DNA of 64,000 nt. Source: Tridacna crocea. Its lineage: Eukaryota > Mollusca > Bivalvia > Cardiida > Cardiidae. The notes under the pieces were generated by a model. It saw nothing but the letters and a program-made list of their open reading frames with translations. It did not search any database and was not told the DNA's origin. The stretch is from positions 51,686,992 through 51,750,991 of the forward strand of contig OX031065.1 of the NCBI GenBank assembly GCA_943736015.1, read 5' to 3'. The position numbers and the translations under genes were made by a program. Shown here piece after piece: positions 55,307 through 64,000 of this stretch (positions within the stretch are counted from its first letter, which is position 1; the number at the start of each line of letters is the position of its first letter).

Positions 55307-55530
55307 TTAACCCATTAACACACAATCCCTACTTTTGACATCCCTGAGAAAGAAACCTTTAGAAAACATTGTGAGAAAAGGAGAAAATGCTGGTGACCAG
55401 CATTTTCTCCTTTTCCCACAATGTTTTCTACCCTTCACAAAACAAGTTTCAAATTTTGAGTCACTTTTGTCGTCTGCAAATGCTTTCGATTTGGACAAGT
55501 CTAAAATTTTGTCGTTTGCTAATGAGTTAA
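55307..55530 (+). mobile_element. TP MITE, full length
   Basis: TTAACCCATTAACACACAAT, core with GGTGACC, R end closing TTTGCTAATGAGTTAA. Confidence 0.92.
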
Positions 55531-55548
55531 TCAGAGCTTGGCCCACTT

Positions 55549-55682
55549 CAAGAAGCCTTTTAAAACACTATGGGAAAAGGAGAAAATGCTGGTAACCAGC
55601 ATTTTATTCTTTTCCCACAATGTTTTCTACAGGTTTCTTCCTTAGGGTCATCAAAAGTAGGGATTGTGTGGTAATGGCTTAA
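55549..55682 (-). mobile_element. TP MITE fragment with L sequence on both sides
   Basis: CAAGAAGCCTTTTAAAACAC leads into a core and then an L end closing GTAATGGCTTAA. The left side is L-type and truncated. Confidence 0.75.
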
Positions 55683-55801
55683 CTACAAATTGAACATCTT
55701 CTGACAGGAAGCTGTAGAAAAGCCAAGGAAGGTGAAAAGTGCACAGGTTTGTTTTGACCGAATTTTTAATCATGGTAAAAAATTTAGACCCCTTGAATTA
55801 A
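55679..55801 (+). repeat. 122-bp spacer, first copy
   Basis: TTAACTACAAATTGAACATC ... GACCCCTTGAATTAA recurs at 56191-56311 with a few differences, showing a local tandem duplication of about 512 bp. Confidence 0.9.
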
Positions 55802-55973
55802 CCCATCACCACACAAACCCCTCTTTTTACAACCCTAAGGAAGAAACCTGTAGAAAACATTGTGGGAAAAGAATAAAATGCTGGTTACCAGCATTTTCTC
55901 CTTTTCCCATAGTGTTTTAAAAGGCTTCTTTCTCAGGGGCGTCAAAAGTAGGGATTGTGTGGTAAGGGGTTAA
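55798..55973. mobile_element. TP MITE chimera with two L ends
   Basis: ACCACACAAACCCCTCTTTT at the left and GTAGGGATTGTGTGGTAAGG at the right are both L ends. The core between is full. 176 bp, TTAA at both edges. Confidence 0.9.
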
Positions 55974-56194
55974 CTCTTTACCAAAAGAAAAAATTTTAGG
56001 TTTGTCTAAATTGAAAGCATCTGCAGATGACAAAACAAAAGTGAAAATGTGAAATTTGTTTTGTGAAGGGTAGGAAACATTGTAGGAAAAGGAATAAATG
56101 CTGGTTACCAGAATTTTGTCCTTTTCCCACAATGTTTTCTAAAGGCTTCTTTCTCAGGGTCGTCAAAAGTAGGGATTGTGTGGTAATGGCTTAA
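55970..56194 (-). mobile_element. TP MITE, full length
   Basis: R end AAGAAAAAATTTTAGGTTTG, core with GTAGGAAAAGGAATAAATGC, L end closing GGTAATGGCTTAA. It shares TTAA with the double-L copy before it. Confidence 0.92.
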
Positions 56195-56311
56195 CTACAA
56201 ATTGAACATCTTCCACAGGAACCTGTAGAAAAGCCAAGGAAGGTGAAAAGTGCAGAGATTTGTTGTGACCGAATTTTAATCATAATAAAAAATTTAGACC
56301 CCTTGAATTAA
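56191..56311 (+). repeat. 122-bp spacer, second copy
   Basis: Second copy of the spacer at 55679, again between an L end and an L end. Confidence 0.9.
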
Positions 56312-56535
56312 CTCATTACTACACAACCCCTACTTCTGACAACCCTATGAAAGAAACCTTTAGAAAACATTATGGGAAAAGGAGAAAATGCTGGTAACCA
56401 GCATTTTCTCCTTTTCCCACAATATTTTCTACCCTTTACAAAACAAATTCATAATTTCAGTCACTTTTATTTTGTCGTCTGCAAATGCTTTCGATTTGGA
56501 CAACCCTAAAATATTGTCATCTGGTAATGAGTCAA
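56308..56535 (+). mobile_element. TP MITE, full length
   Basis: TTAACTCATTACTACACAAC, core, R end closing TCTGGTAATGAGTCAA. Confidence 0.92.
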
Positions 56536-56663
56536 ACAGTTTCACAGGCAAATAAAGTAACTGTGGGGGACAAATACTGCCTAACCCACACAGAAAATAA
56601 TCTTGTCAATATTTGTTTAAACTTACTGAGACTGACCTGAAAAACAGACTAACCTCATGGGGC

Positions 56664-56894
56664 TTAACCCTTTCCCAAACAATCCCGGGTTTTCATGACC
56701 TTGAGAAAATAGCCTTTTGAAAACATTGTGGGGAAAAGGAGAAAATGCTGGTGACCAACATTTTCTCTTTTACCCACAATGTTTTCTACTCTTCCAGAAA
56801 AAAAAATTCAAGTTTTGAGTCCTATTAATTTTGTCGTCTGAAATTGCTTTCAATTTGGACAAGTCTAGAATTTTGTCTTTTCCTAAAGAGTTAA
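56664..56894 (+). mobile_element. TP MITE, full length
   Basis: TTAACCCTTTCCCAAACAAT, core with GGTGACCAAC, R end closing CCTAAAGAGTTAA. Confidence 0.9.
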
Positions 56895-57053
56895 TCAATC
56901 AAGAAAAATTCTATTATCATTTTCCATTTAGTGAATCACAAGTAAGTGCTTCTTACCGTACCTTTACTAGCCACATAAAGTGTTTTAGGTCGCTGATTCA
57001 AGTTTCTGCTGGGTCAATTCCTGAAAACAGATGTAATAGAATTATGATTTGCC

Positions 57054-57277
57054 TTACTGTCAGATGACAAAATCTGCAAATAGTTCAAATTGAAATAATT
57101 TGCAGTGGACAAATCAATTGTTGCCAAGATGTTGGAATTTGGTTTGGAAAGGATTGAAAACCTTGTAGGAAAAGGAGAAAATGCTGGTTACTCGTATTTT
57201 CTCCTTTTCCCACAAGGTTTTCAAATTACACCTTCCCGAGGGTTATTAAAACACAAGATAGTTTTGCAAAGGGTCAA
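57054..57277 (-). mobile_element. TP MITE, diverged
   Basis: GATGACAAAATCTGCAAATA, core with GGTTACTCG, stem CCTTGTAGG against CCCACAAGG, and L end decayed to GCAAAGGGTCAA. Confidence 0.8.
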
Positions 57278-57341
57278 TTCTTGTCAATTCTGTATTCTAT
57301 GGACTGTGAGGGAGAAAGCCTTAATTTAGAAGCATGGAGGG

Positions 57342-57556
57342 ATAAACCCTTTACCAAACGACAAAATTTCATACTGGTCCAAATTGAAAGCAAATGAATG
57401 TAAGCCTAAAATTGAAATTAGCTTCCAGCAGGGTAGAAAACATGTGGGAAAAGGAGAAAATGCTGGATACCAGCATTTTCTCCTTCTCCCACAATGTTTC
57501 CAAAAGGCTTCCAACTCCGGTTCGTAAAAATCAGGAACTGTTTGGTAAAGGGTTAA
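57342..57556 (-). mobile_element. TP MITE, full length, small R deletion
   Basis: ATAAACCCTTTACCAAACGA, ACTGGTCCAAATTGAAAGCA, core with GGATACC, L end closing TTTGGTAAAGGGTTAA. Confidence 0.9.
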
Positions 57557-57618
57557 CAACAAATATTCAACAATGTTTCCAAACCTTTCGTAGTTAAATC
57601 CAATTATCCAATCCATAC

Positions 57619-57675
57619 CAATTTTCCTACAATGTTTTCAAAAGTTTTTAAAAGTCGGGATTGTGTGGTAAAGAC
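57619..57675 (-). mobile_element. TP MITE, L-end fragment
   Basis: TTTTCCTACAATGTTTTCAA, then AAAAGTCGGGATTGTGTGGT. Confidence 0.6.
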
Positions 57676-57755
57676 CCATACACATATCCAGTGGGAGGGA
57701 CCAGGGGTCCACACCCCTCCTGGAATTTTGGCAAAAATGTGGTTATCGGATTCAT

Positions 57756-57787
57756 GAATGGGCAGTCTCATCTTAATCTACACTGGA
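57756..57787. repeat. GATCAGACTG hairpin repeat, one arm
   Basis: GCAGTCTCATCTTAATCTAC, ACTGGATAA: second arm only. Confidence 0.4.
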
Positions 57788-57829
57788 TAAAAATTCAAGA
57801 ATAGTCGTGTAAGGTGCTTAAAGTTTTAA

Positions 57830-58094
57830 TTAACTCATTACCAAATGACAATATTTTAGGCTTGTCCGAATTGAAAGCATTTGCAGGCGACAAATAAAAG
57901 TGACTGAAAATTTGAAATTTGTTTAGTGAAGGGTAGAAAACGTTGTGGGAAAAGGAGAAAATGCTGGTAACCACAATGTTTTCTATCCTTCACAAAACAA
58001 ATATCAAATTTTCAGTCACTTTTATTTTGTTGTCTGCAAAAGCTTTCAATTTGGACATGTTTACCAAATATTTTGTCATTTGGTAATGAGTTAA
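57830..58094. mobile_element. TP MITE chimera with two R ends
   Basis: Left R end GACAATATTTTAGGCTTGTC; right R end ATTTTGTCATTTGGTAATGA. GTGACTGAAAATTTGAAATT and its complement flank a core whose centre jumps from GCTGGTAACC to ACAATG. 265 bp, TTAA at both edges. Confidence 0.9.
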
Positions 58095-58128
58095 ATGTGT
58101 TTTTCCAGCCACTTCATAGTGAGAGATC

Positions 58129-58178
58129 TTACAAGATCAGAAAGCAAGTTCTCTACAGCCTGATCTTAGTCTACAAAA
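58129..58178. repeat. GATCAGACTG hairpin repeat, decayed
   Basis: ATCTTACAAGATCAGAAAGC ... AGCCTGATCTTAGTCTACAA. Confidence 0.45.
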
Positions 58179-58193
58179 GCATTATTAGATGCT

Positions 58194-58397
58194 TTAACCC
58201 AATGGTTTGAGGACCTATGAGGAGTATAGCCTTTAACATTTTCGGAATAGGACAGAATGCTTATTACCAGCATTTTCTCCTTTTTCCATTTTGTTTTCCA
58301 TTATTTTAAATACAGTCCAAATCACTTGAGCCAAATTAATTTGTTACCAGGAAAACGCTTTGAATTTGGATAAATCTAAAATTTTGTCATCTGTTAA
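58194..58397 (+). mobile_element. TP MITE, diverged, first of a pair
   Basis: TTAACCCAATGG, decayed L half, core ATGCTTATTACCAGCATTTT, R end closing GTCATCTGTTAA. The TTAA is shared. Confidence 0.8.
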
Positions 58398-58620
58398 CTC
58401 ATTACCAAACATCAATACTTTAGGCTTGTCAAAATGAAAGTATTTGCAGAGGACAATATAAAAGTGACTGAAAATTTCAAATTTGTTTTGTAAAGGGTAG
58501 AAAACATTGTGGGAAAAGGAGAAAATGCTGGTTACCAGCATTTTCTCCTTTTCCCAAATGTTTTCTATAGGCTTCTTTCTCAGGGTTGTCAAAAGTAGGG
58601 ATTGTGTGGTAATGGGTTAA
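58394..58620 (-). mobile_element. TP MITE, full length, second of a pair
   Basis: R end ATCAATACTTTAGGCTTGTC, perfect centre, L end closing GTGTGGTAATGGGTTAA. Confidence 0.93.
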
Positions 58621-58977
58621 ACAGCCAGACGACAAATGGGAAAACTGGCAAAAAACATTATCTCAAGGCAAACACATTGATTTTTCTTTCTTCCTCTAGT
58701 GCCACTGAGACTCCCTCTAAATTGGTTTACGTGCAGCATAACAGGACAACCTCGGCCTTGAAGTGACATTGAAAACTGCAGGTTATCATTAATAATGCCA
58801 AAGCATTCACTTCTACTAAAATCTGTCTGTTTTAAGGTACATTCCCAGCCTTTTAATCATGTGGATTCAGAATTGTGCTGACACATGTGAAAAATTTTGA
58901 AACAAATGCTCAAATGGCAATTCTGAAAATGATCTGAAGTACTTTATTTTGTATTGTATTTCATACCCATTTTGTAC

Positions 58978-59243
58978 TTAATCCATTACCACACAATCCC
59001 TACTTTTGACGCCCCTGAAAAAGAAGCCTTTAGAAAACATTGTGGAAAAAGGAGAAAATGCTGGTAACAAGCATTTTCTCCTTTTCCCTCAATGTTTTCT
59101 GTTACCAGCATTTTCTCCTTTTCCCTCAATGGTTTCTATCCTTCACAAAACAAATTTCAAATTTTCAGTCACTTTTATTTTGTCGTCTACAAATGTTTTA
59201 AGTTTAGACAAACCTAAAATTTTGTCGTTTGGTAATGAGTTAA
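58978..59243 (+). mobile_element. TP MITE with duplicated second core arm
   Basis: TTAATCCATTACCACACAAT; the second arm (CAGCATTTTCTCCTTTTCCC) occurs twice, about 40 bases apart; R end closing GGTAATGAGTTAA. Shares the last TTAA with the next copy. Confidence 0.92.
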
Positions 59244-59441
59244 CCACCCTGAAATAGACCCTAGAACTTTTGAAAACATTGCTGGAAAAGCAGAAAATGC
59301 TGGTAACCAGCATTTTCTCCTTTTCCATCAATGTTTTCTGTTCTTTAGAAGATACGTTTCATCACTTGAGCCACAATGAATCTGTTGTCTGCAAATGCTT
59401 TCAATTTGGACAAGTCAGACATCTTCTTGTTTGCTAAACAG
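59240..59441 (+). mobile_element. TP MITE, L terminus lost, R end decayed
   Basis: Starts directly at the shared TTAA with CCACCCTGAAATAGACCC, core with TGCTGGAAAAGC, R half with GCAAATGCTTTCAATTTGGA. Confidence 0.82.
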
Positions 59442-59645
59442 ATAAAGAGTGTAGGTAGAAAAAGAAATAAAATTACACAGTGCACACTGATAACACACAC
59501 TTTGTCAGAGTCATGGGATCAAATTCCGGTACTATTGGCAAAGATAGGTATGTGACTGTTTTAGATGCCACTATCACCAAGAATTTTGAAAATTTGACGA
59601 AAAAAAAAAAGCAAAAAAAAAAAGCCAACAATTACTTTAACTAAA

Positions 59646-60420
59646 ACAGAAGGGCTATGAAAGCCCTAATAGTATGTTTGCTCACCTAAGCCTTGTACAA
59701 CTAACTTTTATATTCCAATTTCTTCCGAAATTTTCATGAGTATTGGGCTAAAACTGTGGCCTCTTAGGTGCACACAAGCTTTTTCCAGAACTTCTCTTAG
59801 TGACCTACTTTCTGACCCATTACCAAACACATCCTTAATATTTTCATGACAAACATTCTGAATAACTTTCATGACTATTGAAAGAATGTGTAACCTCTAG
59901 GGTGTCCACAAGGACTTTCTATGGTTTGATGTGGTATCTAGCTTTTGATCCTTGGTAACCCATTTTGAAACTTTGTCCAAGAAATTACCAAAACAAACAT
60001 TCTGACAAATTCTCATGAGTACTAGACTATAAATGTAATCTCTTGACTGTTCAAAAGTTTGTTATTAAATGATTAGACCTGGTGACTTAGATTTTGACCT
60101 GACATGACCCATTTGCAAACTTGTGTTAGACATTGTCAAGCCAGCCAAACAGTTTGACTAACTTTCATACATTCTAAGCAACGGACTGAAAATGTAACTT
60201 CTTGATAGTTCACAAAGTTTTTTAAAGATTTGACCAGGTGACCTAGTTCTGGAACCAATCTGGCCAATTTTCAAAATAATCCACGACAGTGACAAAACGA
60301 ACAGTCTGCCCAACTTCCGTGGGCTGAAAATGTGATCTCTAGGGTATACATCATTTTTTTAAAGATTAGACCTGGTGTTTGACCTGATGTGACCTATTTT
60401 GCATGTAGTCCCAGGTATCC
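59646..60420 (+). mobile_element. Pearl-like element relic, 145-bp family
   Basis: AGAAGGGCTATGAAAGCCCT, then TTGCTCACCTAAG (left end), followed by at least four decayed monomers with CATGAGTATTGGGCTAAAAC, GACCTGGTGACTTAG and similar words. No microsatellite or right end. Confidence 0.7.
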
Positions 60421-60444
60421 CATAAAAGTCCACTGTATTTATTG

Positions 60445-60515
60445 TATCCAGTGAGGCTCGAACCTGGGGCCTCCCGGTCATGTGTCCTACTCTTTACCAC
60501 TCAGCCAAGCACGAT
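60445..60515 (-). mobile_element. tRNA-like sequence, SINE head or tRNA pseudogene
   Basis: On the minus strand: GTGCTTGGCTGAGTGGTAAA (A-box TGGCTGAGTGGT) and CCAGGTTCGAGCCTCAC (B-box GGTTCGAGCC). The acceptor-stem ends do not pair well and it lies inside repeat debris, so a working tRNA is unlikely. Confidence 0.55.
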
Positions 60516-60544
60516 CCCACCTATATTCAAACATGCCCAAGATA

Positions 60545-60699
60545 TCAGGGCTTTTTAAAAACATTGTGGAAAAAAAGGAAAAAATGCTGGTAACTAGAAT
60601 AAAGATAGAAATCATCACATGACTTACATTTATTTTGTTGATTTTAAAACACTGTGAATTTGGTTCAGTCCAAAATTGTATTGTGTGATAAGGACTTAA
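60545..60699 (+). mobile_element. TP MITE, degenerate
   Basis: AAAAACATTGTGGAAAAAAA, ATGCTGGTAACTAG, second arm lost, R end GTCCAAAATTGTATTGTGTG closing CTTAA. Confidence 0.65.
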
Positions 60700-61025
60700 A
60701 TCATTACTTCTAGCTGTAGATCAATTTCTTAAATTGGCTCCTTAATTGGCTCAATAAACCAATCCTTAATTGTTCAAATTTACCAAGAAATTGAATTTAA
60801 ATGGTAAACACAATTGTTGATTGGATTTACATATCCCTAATCAGTTCAATTAATCTTTCAGCTTCAGCTGAGATATCTGTGAATATAAAAGGCAATGATC
60901 CAATCCTCTGAGTGGCCCTGGGCTTAGCCAAAGTCAATAGTCAAATCCTTTATTTGGCGAAAAACATTGTGTTTTATTGCCTTATACAAAGGCAGAACAT
61001 GAACTAGCTGTGCAATTTCTTCTGT

Positions 61026-61316
61026 TTAAAACCCAACAGGGTCTACCAGAGAACATTTAACCCATTACCACACAATCCCTACTTTTGACGCCCCTGAGAA
61101 AGAAGTCTTTTGAAAACACTGTGGGAAAAGGAGAAAATGCTGGTAACCAGCATTTTCTCCTTTTCCCACAGTGTTTTCTACCCTTCCCGGAACAAATTTC
61201 AATTTTTCAGTCACATTTATTTTGTCGTCTGCAAATGCTTTCAATTTGGACCAGTCTAAAATTTTCTCGTGTGGTAATGAGTTAAAACCCAACAGGGTCT
61301 ACCAGAGAACATTTAA
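61026..61316 (+). repeat. 35-bp direct repeat flanking a TP copy
   Basis: TTAAAACCCAACAGGGTCTA ... CATTTAA occurs at 61026-61060 and 61282-61316. Each copy begins and ends with TTAA. Confidence 0.93.
61057..61285 (+). mobile_element. TP MITE, full length, near consensus
   Basis: TTAACCCATTACCACACAAT, TTTTGACGCCCCTGAG, perfect CACTGTG/CACAGTG core, GTCGTCTGCAAATGCTTTCA, closing GTGTGGTAATGAGTTAA. One of the best-preserved copies. Confidence 0.95.
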
Positions 61317-61438
61317 CAGTGGTAAAGAGTTGAGTCAATTATATTGCTGGTCTTGCAACAAAGGATTGTTGTTAACATGTCTCCATATGAGACTTGATTG
61401 CCTAGCACTATGTGTTAAATGAGATTGTGAAACTGATA

Positions 61439-61664
61439 TTAAATCCTTTCCAAAACAACCAAATTTTGGACTAGACCAAATTCAAAGCCTTTGCTGCAAA
61501 TAAAATGTAATGCAAATGATGATTTTTGTCTGTAAAAGGGTGGAAAACATTGTAGGAAAAGGAGAAAATGCTGGTTACCAGCATTTTCTCCTTTTCCTAC
61601 AGTGTTTTCAAAAGCCTTCTTTTCCAGTATCATAAAATTCAAAGATTGTTTGGGAAAGGTTTAA
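61439..61664 (-). mobile_element. TP MITE, full length
   Basis: TTAAATCCTTTCCAAAACAA, core stem TTGTAGGAAAAGG against CCTTTTCCTACAG, L end GATTGTTTGGGAAAGGTTTA plus A. Confidence 0.9.
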
Positions 61665-61720
61665 GAGAGTCATATTGGACCTTCAATCGCTCACCTAAGA
61701 TTTTAGCACCTGATGTTATA
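61665..61720 (+). mobile_element. Pearl-like left-end fragment
   Basis: GAGAGTCATATTGGACCTTC, AATCGCTCACCTAAG resembles the left ends at 14148 and 37449. The sequence after it has no core repeats. Confidence 0.45.
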
Positions 61721-61995
61721 GTTCTGTACCTCTGTACATATAAAATACCTGTAAGCTCCAAAGATTGTTTATCTCAGGACTACAATGTACCATTACATAT
61801 TTTTAATAGAAATATGACAGATGTAGCTGAATATCAAATATTACATTTCTTTCACATTTCTGGACAAGTTATTTCTGTTGATTTTCCTCAGTAATTTACC
61901 ATTTGTGCAACATCTAACCATTGATTCTTTAATTTGCCAAGTCCTGGCAGATGTAAATAGGTTGATGCTACATACCATTTATTGTCCTAGGGAGA

Positions 61996-62165
61996 GGTTA
62001 GATTTATATCATAAGCACTTCAAAGCCGTCTTGCGGTAGAGCTTGCTTTTACAATGATACTGTAAGGCCCAGCTCTCTCTGTGCAAGTTAAGCAACATGG
62101 TTATGTAGTTGATGCTTGGATGGGTGACCAGGCCATTGCATGTTACATTTTGGTGGCACAGGTGG
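61996..62165 (+). repeat. 5S-rRNA-derived repeat, unit 1
   Basis: CAAGTTAAGCAACATGG and, at 5S-like spacing, GCTTGGATGGGTGACCAGGC match the internal promoter part of 5S rRNA. The 5' third is altered (AGCACTTCAAAGCCGTCTTG), so it is not a working 5S gene. The unit recurs 295 bp later. It may be a 5S-headed SINE3-type retroelement or a decayed 5S cluster. Confidence 0.7.
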
Positions 62166-62290
62166 GACTATGACAACTGCTGGACTGGAGCTGCCTTACC
62201 CATGTATATTCCCTTGGTGTATTTTGTCATGTCTATCTATAAGTCTTGGGGTGAAAACTTCTCAAAGGGGAGAGAAATGTCACAGAGACA

Positions 62291-62425
62291 GGTTAGATAT
62301 ATCAGCACTTCGAACCTGTCTTGCTGTAGAGCTAGCTTTTACAGTGATGCATTTAGGTCTCTGTGTAAGTTAAGCAACATGGTTATAGTCAGTTACTGGA
62401 TGGGCGACCTAACCGTTGGACATAA
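62291..62425 (+). repeat. 5S-rRNA-derived repeat, unit 2
   Basis: Same order of blocks: GGTTAGATATATCAGCACTT, GTAAGTTAAGCAACATGG, TACTGGATGGGCGACC. About 75-80% similar to unit 1 by eye. Confidence 0.68.
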
Positions 62426-62796
62426 CACTATCAAAACTCTGAAATTTACTTCTCTAATTATATGTATAACAAATGTTAACCATCTACCCCTAAAGGTAGA
62501 TCTTTATTTTACCTAGAATTCAAAATCATAAGTGAAAGAGATCTTTTGGATGATGCGTCAATGACAAATACTGAAGCTCAAAGCCCTACTGATCCAGGCA
62601 ACAAAATATAAAACCTCTGTATGAAACTTGGATTGTCATCTTTCAGCCCCTGGCAAGGTTATGTTTGACCCTTGGGACATAGTTTGGATCACTTTGATAA
62701 AAGACCACTGGTTGCTCAAATAGCTTAATGGTCACACTGTGCACTGGTAGGTCTGTAAAATTCATTTCCAAATTGTTCATCCAATCAAAACCTAGG

Positions 62797-63023
62797 TTAA
62801 CCCTTTCCAAAACAAGCCCTAGTTTCTACGTGTCTGCAGTAAAAGTCTTTGAAAACACTGTGGGAAAAGGAGAAATTGCTCATAACGAGTAATTTCTCCT
62901 TTTCCCACAGTGTTTTCTACCCTTTTTGAGAACTTTCTGCAATTTTTTCCAAATCTAAAATTGTCATCTGCAAAGTCTTACGGTTTGGAAGAGTCCAAAA
63001 TTTGTTGTTTGGGAAAGGGTTAA
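62797..63023 (+). mobile_element. TP MITE subfamily C, full length
   Basis: TTAACCCTTTCCAAAACAAG, ACGTGTCTGCAG, core GAAATTGCTCATAACGAGTA, right end TTGTTTGGGAAAGGGTTAA. Confidence 0.93.
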
Positions 63024-63315
63024 AAGCTAACTTACGGCAATCATTTGAACGAAAAGTTTTGTAGAGTTCAAGAAACTAATTATCCAAGAAAGTTTACACT
63101 GATGCAGAGATATTTGGATGGGTTTGTACTGTTTATACAAGTAAAGTTATGGCAGCTGCCTTGGTCTTTTGATATGCACCATTTGAAACAAGAATACCAC
63201 ATGCAGATGCCAACACTCGGCTGCTGTTGCTTTTTTATTGAAATTTCAAGTCAAAAAAGGTACATAACTGTGTCAAAAGTATTTTGATGGCTATCTGCCC
63301 ATGTTGTATAAAAAA

Positions 63316-63516
63316 TTAACCTATTACCAGATGACAAAGTTTTAGCACAGTCCAAATTGGAAGCATTTGCAGAGAGGAAAGTTTTGATGAGGCTCAAATG
63401 GTGCAATCTTGCTTTGATATGGTAGAAAACATTGTGGGAAAAGGAGAAAATGCTGGTTACCAGCATTTTCTCCTTTTCCCACAATGTTTTCAAAAGGCCT
63501 CTTCTACAGGCTCGTG
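63316..63516 (-). mobile_element. TP MITE, L terminus lost
   Basis: TTAACCTATTACCAGATGAC, perfect CATTGTG/CACAATG core, L half breaking off at CAGGCTCGTG, where the next copy begins without TTAA. Confidence 0.9.
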
Positions 63517-63710
63517 AAAACCCATTACCACACAATCCCTACTTTTGACGCCCCTGAGAAAGAAGTTGGTAACCAGCATTTTCTCCTTTTCCCACAATGT
63601 TTTCTACATGTCCCAGAACAAATTTCAAATTTTCAGTCACATTTATTTTGTCGTCTGCAAATGCTTTCAATTTGGACAGTCTAAATTTTTGTTGTGTGGT
63701 AATGGGTTAA
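63517..63710 (+). mobile_element. TP MITE, first core arm deleted
   Basis: CCCATTACCACACAATCCCT, GAGAAAGAAGTTGGTAACCA (first arm missing), R end closing GTGTGGTAATGGGTTAA. The left TTAA is replaced by AAAA. Confidence 0.9.
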
Positions 63711-63798
63711 TAATTTGCAGAAGTTTGAAGTGTATATCTTCTGTAATAACAGATAGAATGCCGAAGTTTTTGCATGATGCAAATGATGCACAAATCCT

Positions 63799-64000
63799 TT
63801 AACCCATTACCTCACAATCCCTACTTTTGACGACCCTGAAAAAAGAAGCCTTTGGAAAACATTGTGGGAAAAGGAGAAAATGCTGGTAACCAGCATTTTC
63901 TCCTTTTCCCACAATGTTTTCTACCCTTCACAAACAAATTTCAAATTTTAGGTCACTTTTATTTTCTCGTCTGCAAATGCTTTCAATTTGGACCAGTGTA
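63799..64000 (+). mobile_element. TP MITE, cut by window edge
   Basis: TTAACCCATTACCTCACAAT, perfect core, R half to TTTCAATTTGGACCAGTGTA. The terminus lies beyond the window. Confidence 0.93.

Noticed and set aside
60445..60515. Functional tRNA gene
   Set aside because: A- and B-box words are present, but the acceptor and D stems do not pair convincingly and the site is within decayed repeats.

Overview
The window looks like intergenic and intronic DNA of a bivalve mollusc, plausibly a venerid-type clam. It is AT-rich and has no prokaryotic gene density, operons or long ORFs. It carries element types I associate with bivalves: pearl-like elements with tandem core repeats, a GACGGACG-type microsatellite and a hairpin next to CTAA; tRNA-derived SINEs ending in CAATCAATC; and an element ending in a (GGAC)n tract and GGGGTATAA. 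The organism call is inference from repeat style.

Only one gene is supported, on the minus strand. Three small exons with consensus splice sites join in one frame (all introns phase 1): 47496-47532 (start codon), 27903-27980 and 13606-13878. The last exon ends inside the first membrane helix of an SLC7 (LAT-type) amino-acid transporter, at VGLLSGVALIVGTMIG. The rest of the gene must lie beyond the left edge. About 34 kb of the window is therefore two introns of this gene.

The dominant content is one family of TTAA-flanked palindromic MITEs, called TP here, with about 90 intact or broken copies. A typical copy is about 229 bp counting both TTAAs. It has an L end (TTAACCCATTACCACACAATCCC..., then TTTTGACGCCCCTGAG), a central near-perfect palindrome (AAAACAYTGTGGGAAAAGG, AGAAAATGCTGGT and the complement) and an R end (GCAAATGCTTTCAATTTGGA, then CAGTCTAAAATTTTGTCG and GGTAATGAGTTAA). 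Plus orientation means L to R. Subfamily B has a GAAATTGCTCGTGACGAGC core and CTCCATAGATACTC end. Subfamily C has a GAAATTGCTCGTGATGAGC core and CCAAACAAGCCCTGG end. TTAA target sites and CCC-starting ends suggest piggyBac-type mobilisation, but no transposase is present.

Layout: 1-305 tandem 155-bp repeat; to 14 kb, scattered TP copies, a SINE and transporter exon 3; 14148-17646 a pearl-like element with about 23 monomers of 145 bp; 17.6-27 kb TP copies and relics; 26.9-37 kb foldback elements, transporter exon 2 and dense TP copies including a nested insertion; 37449-39026 a second pearl-like element with 166-bp monomers and the same ends; 39-49 kb TP arrays, SINEs, foldbacks and transporter exon 1; 49-54.6 kb a third pearl-like element plus an 812-bp segmental duplication; 54.6-64 kb dense TP clusters, a pearl-like relic and a 5S-rRNA-derived repeat pair. 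The TP copies show chains sharing one TTAA, chimeras with two L or two R ends, and arm covariation. These are the most unusual features here.
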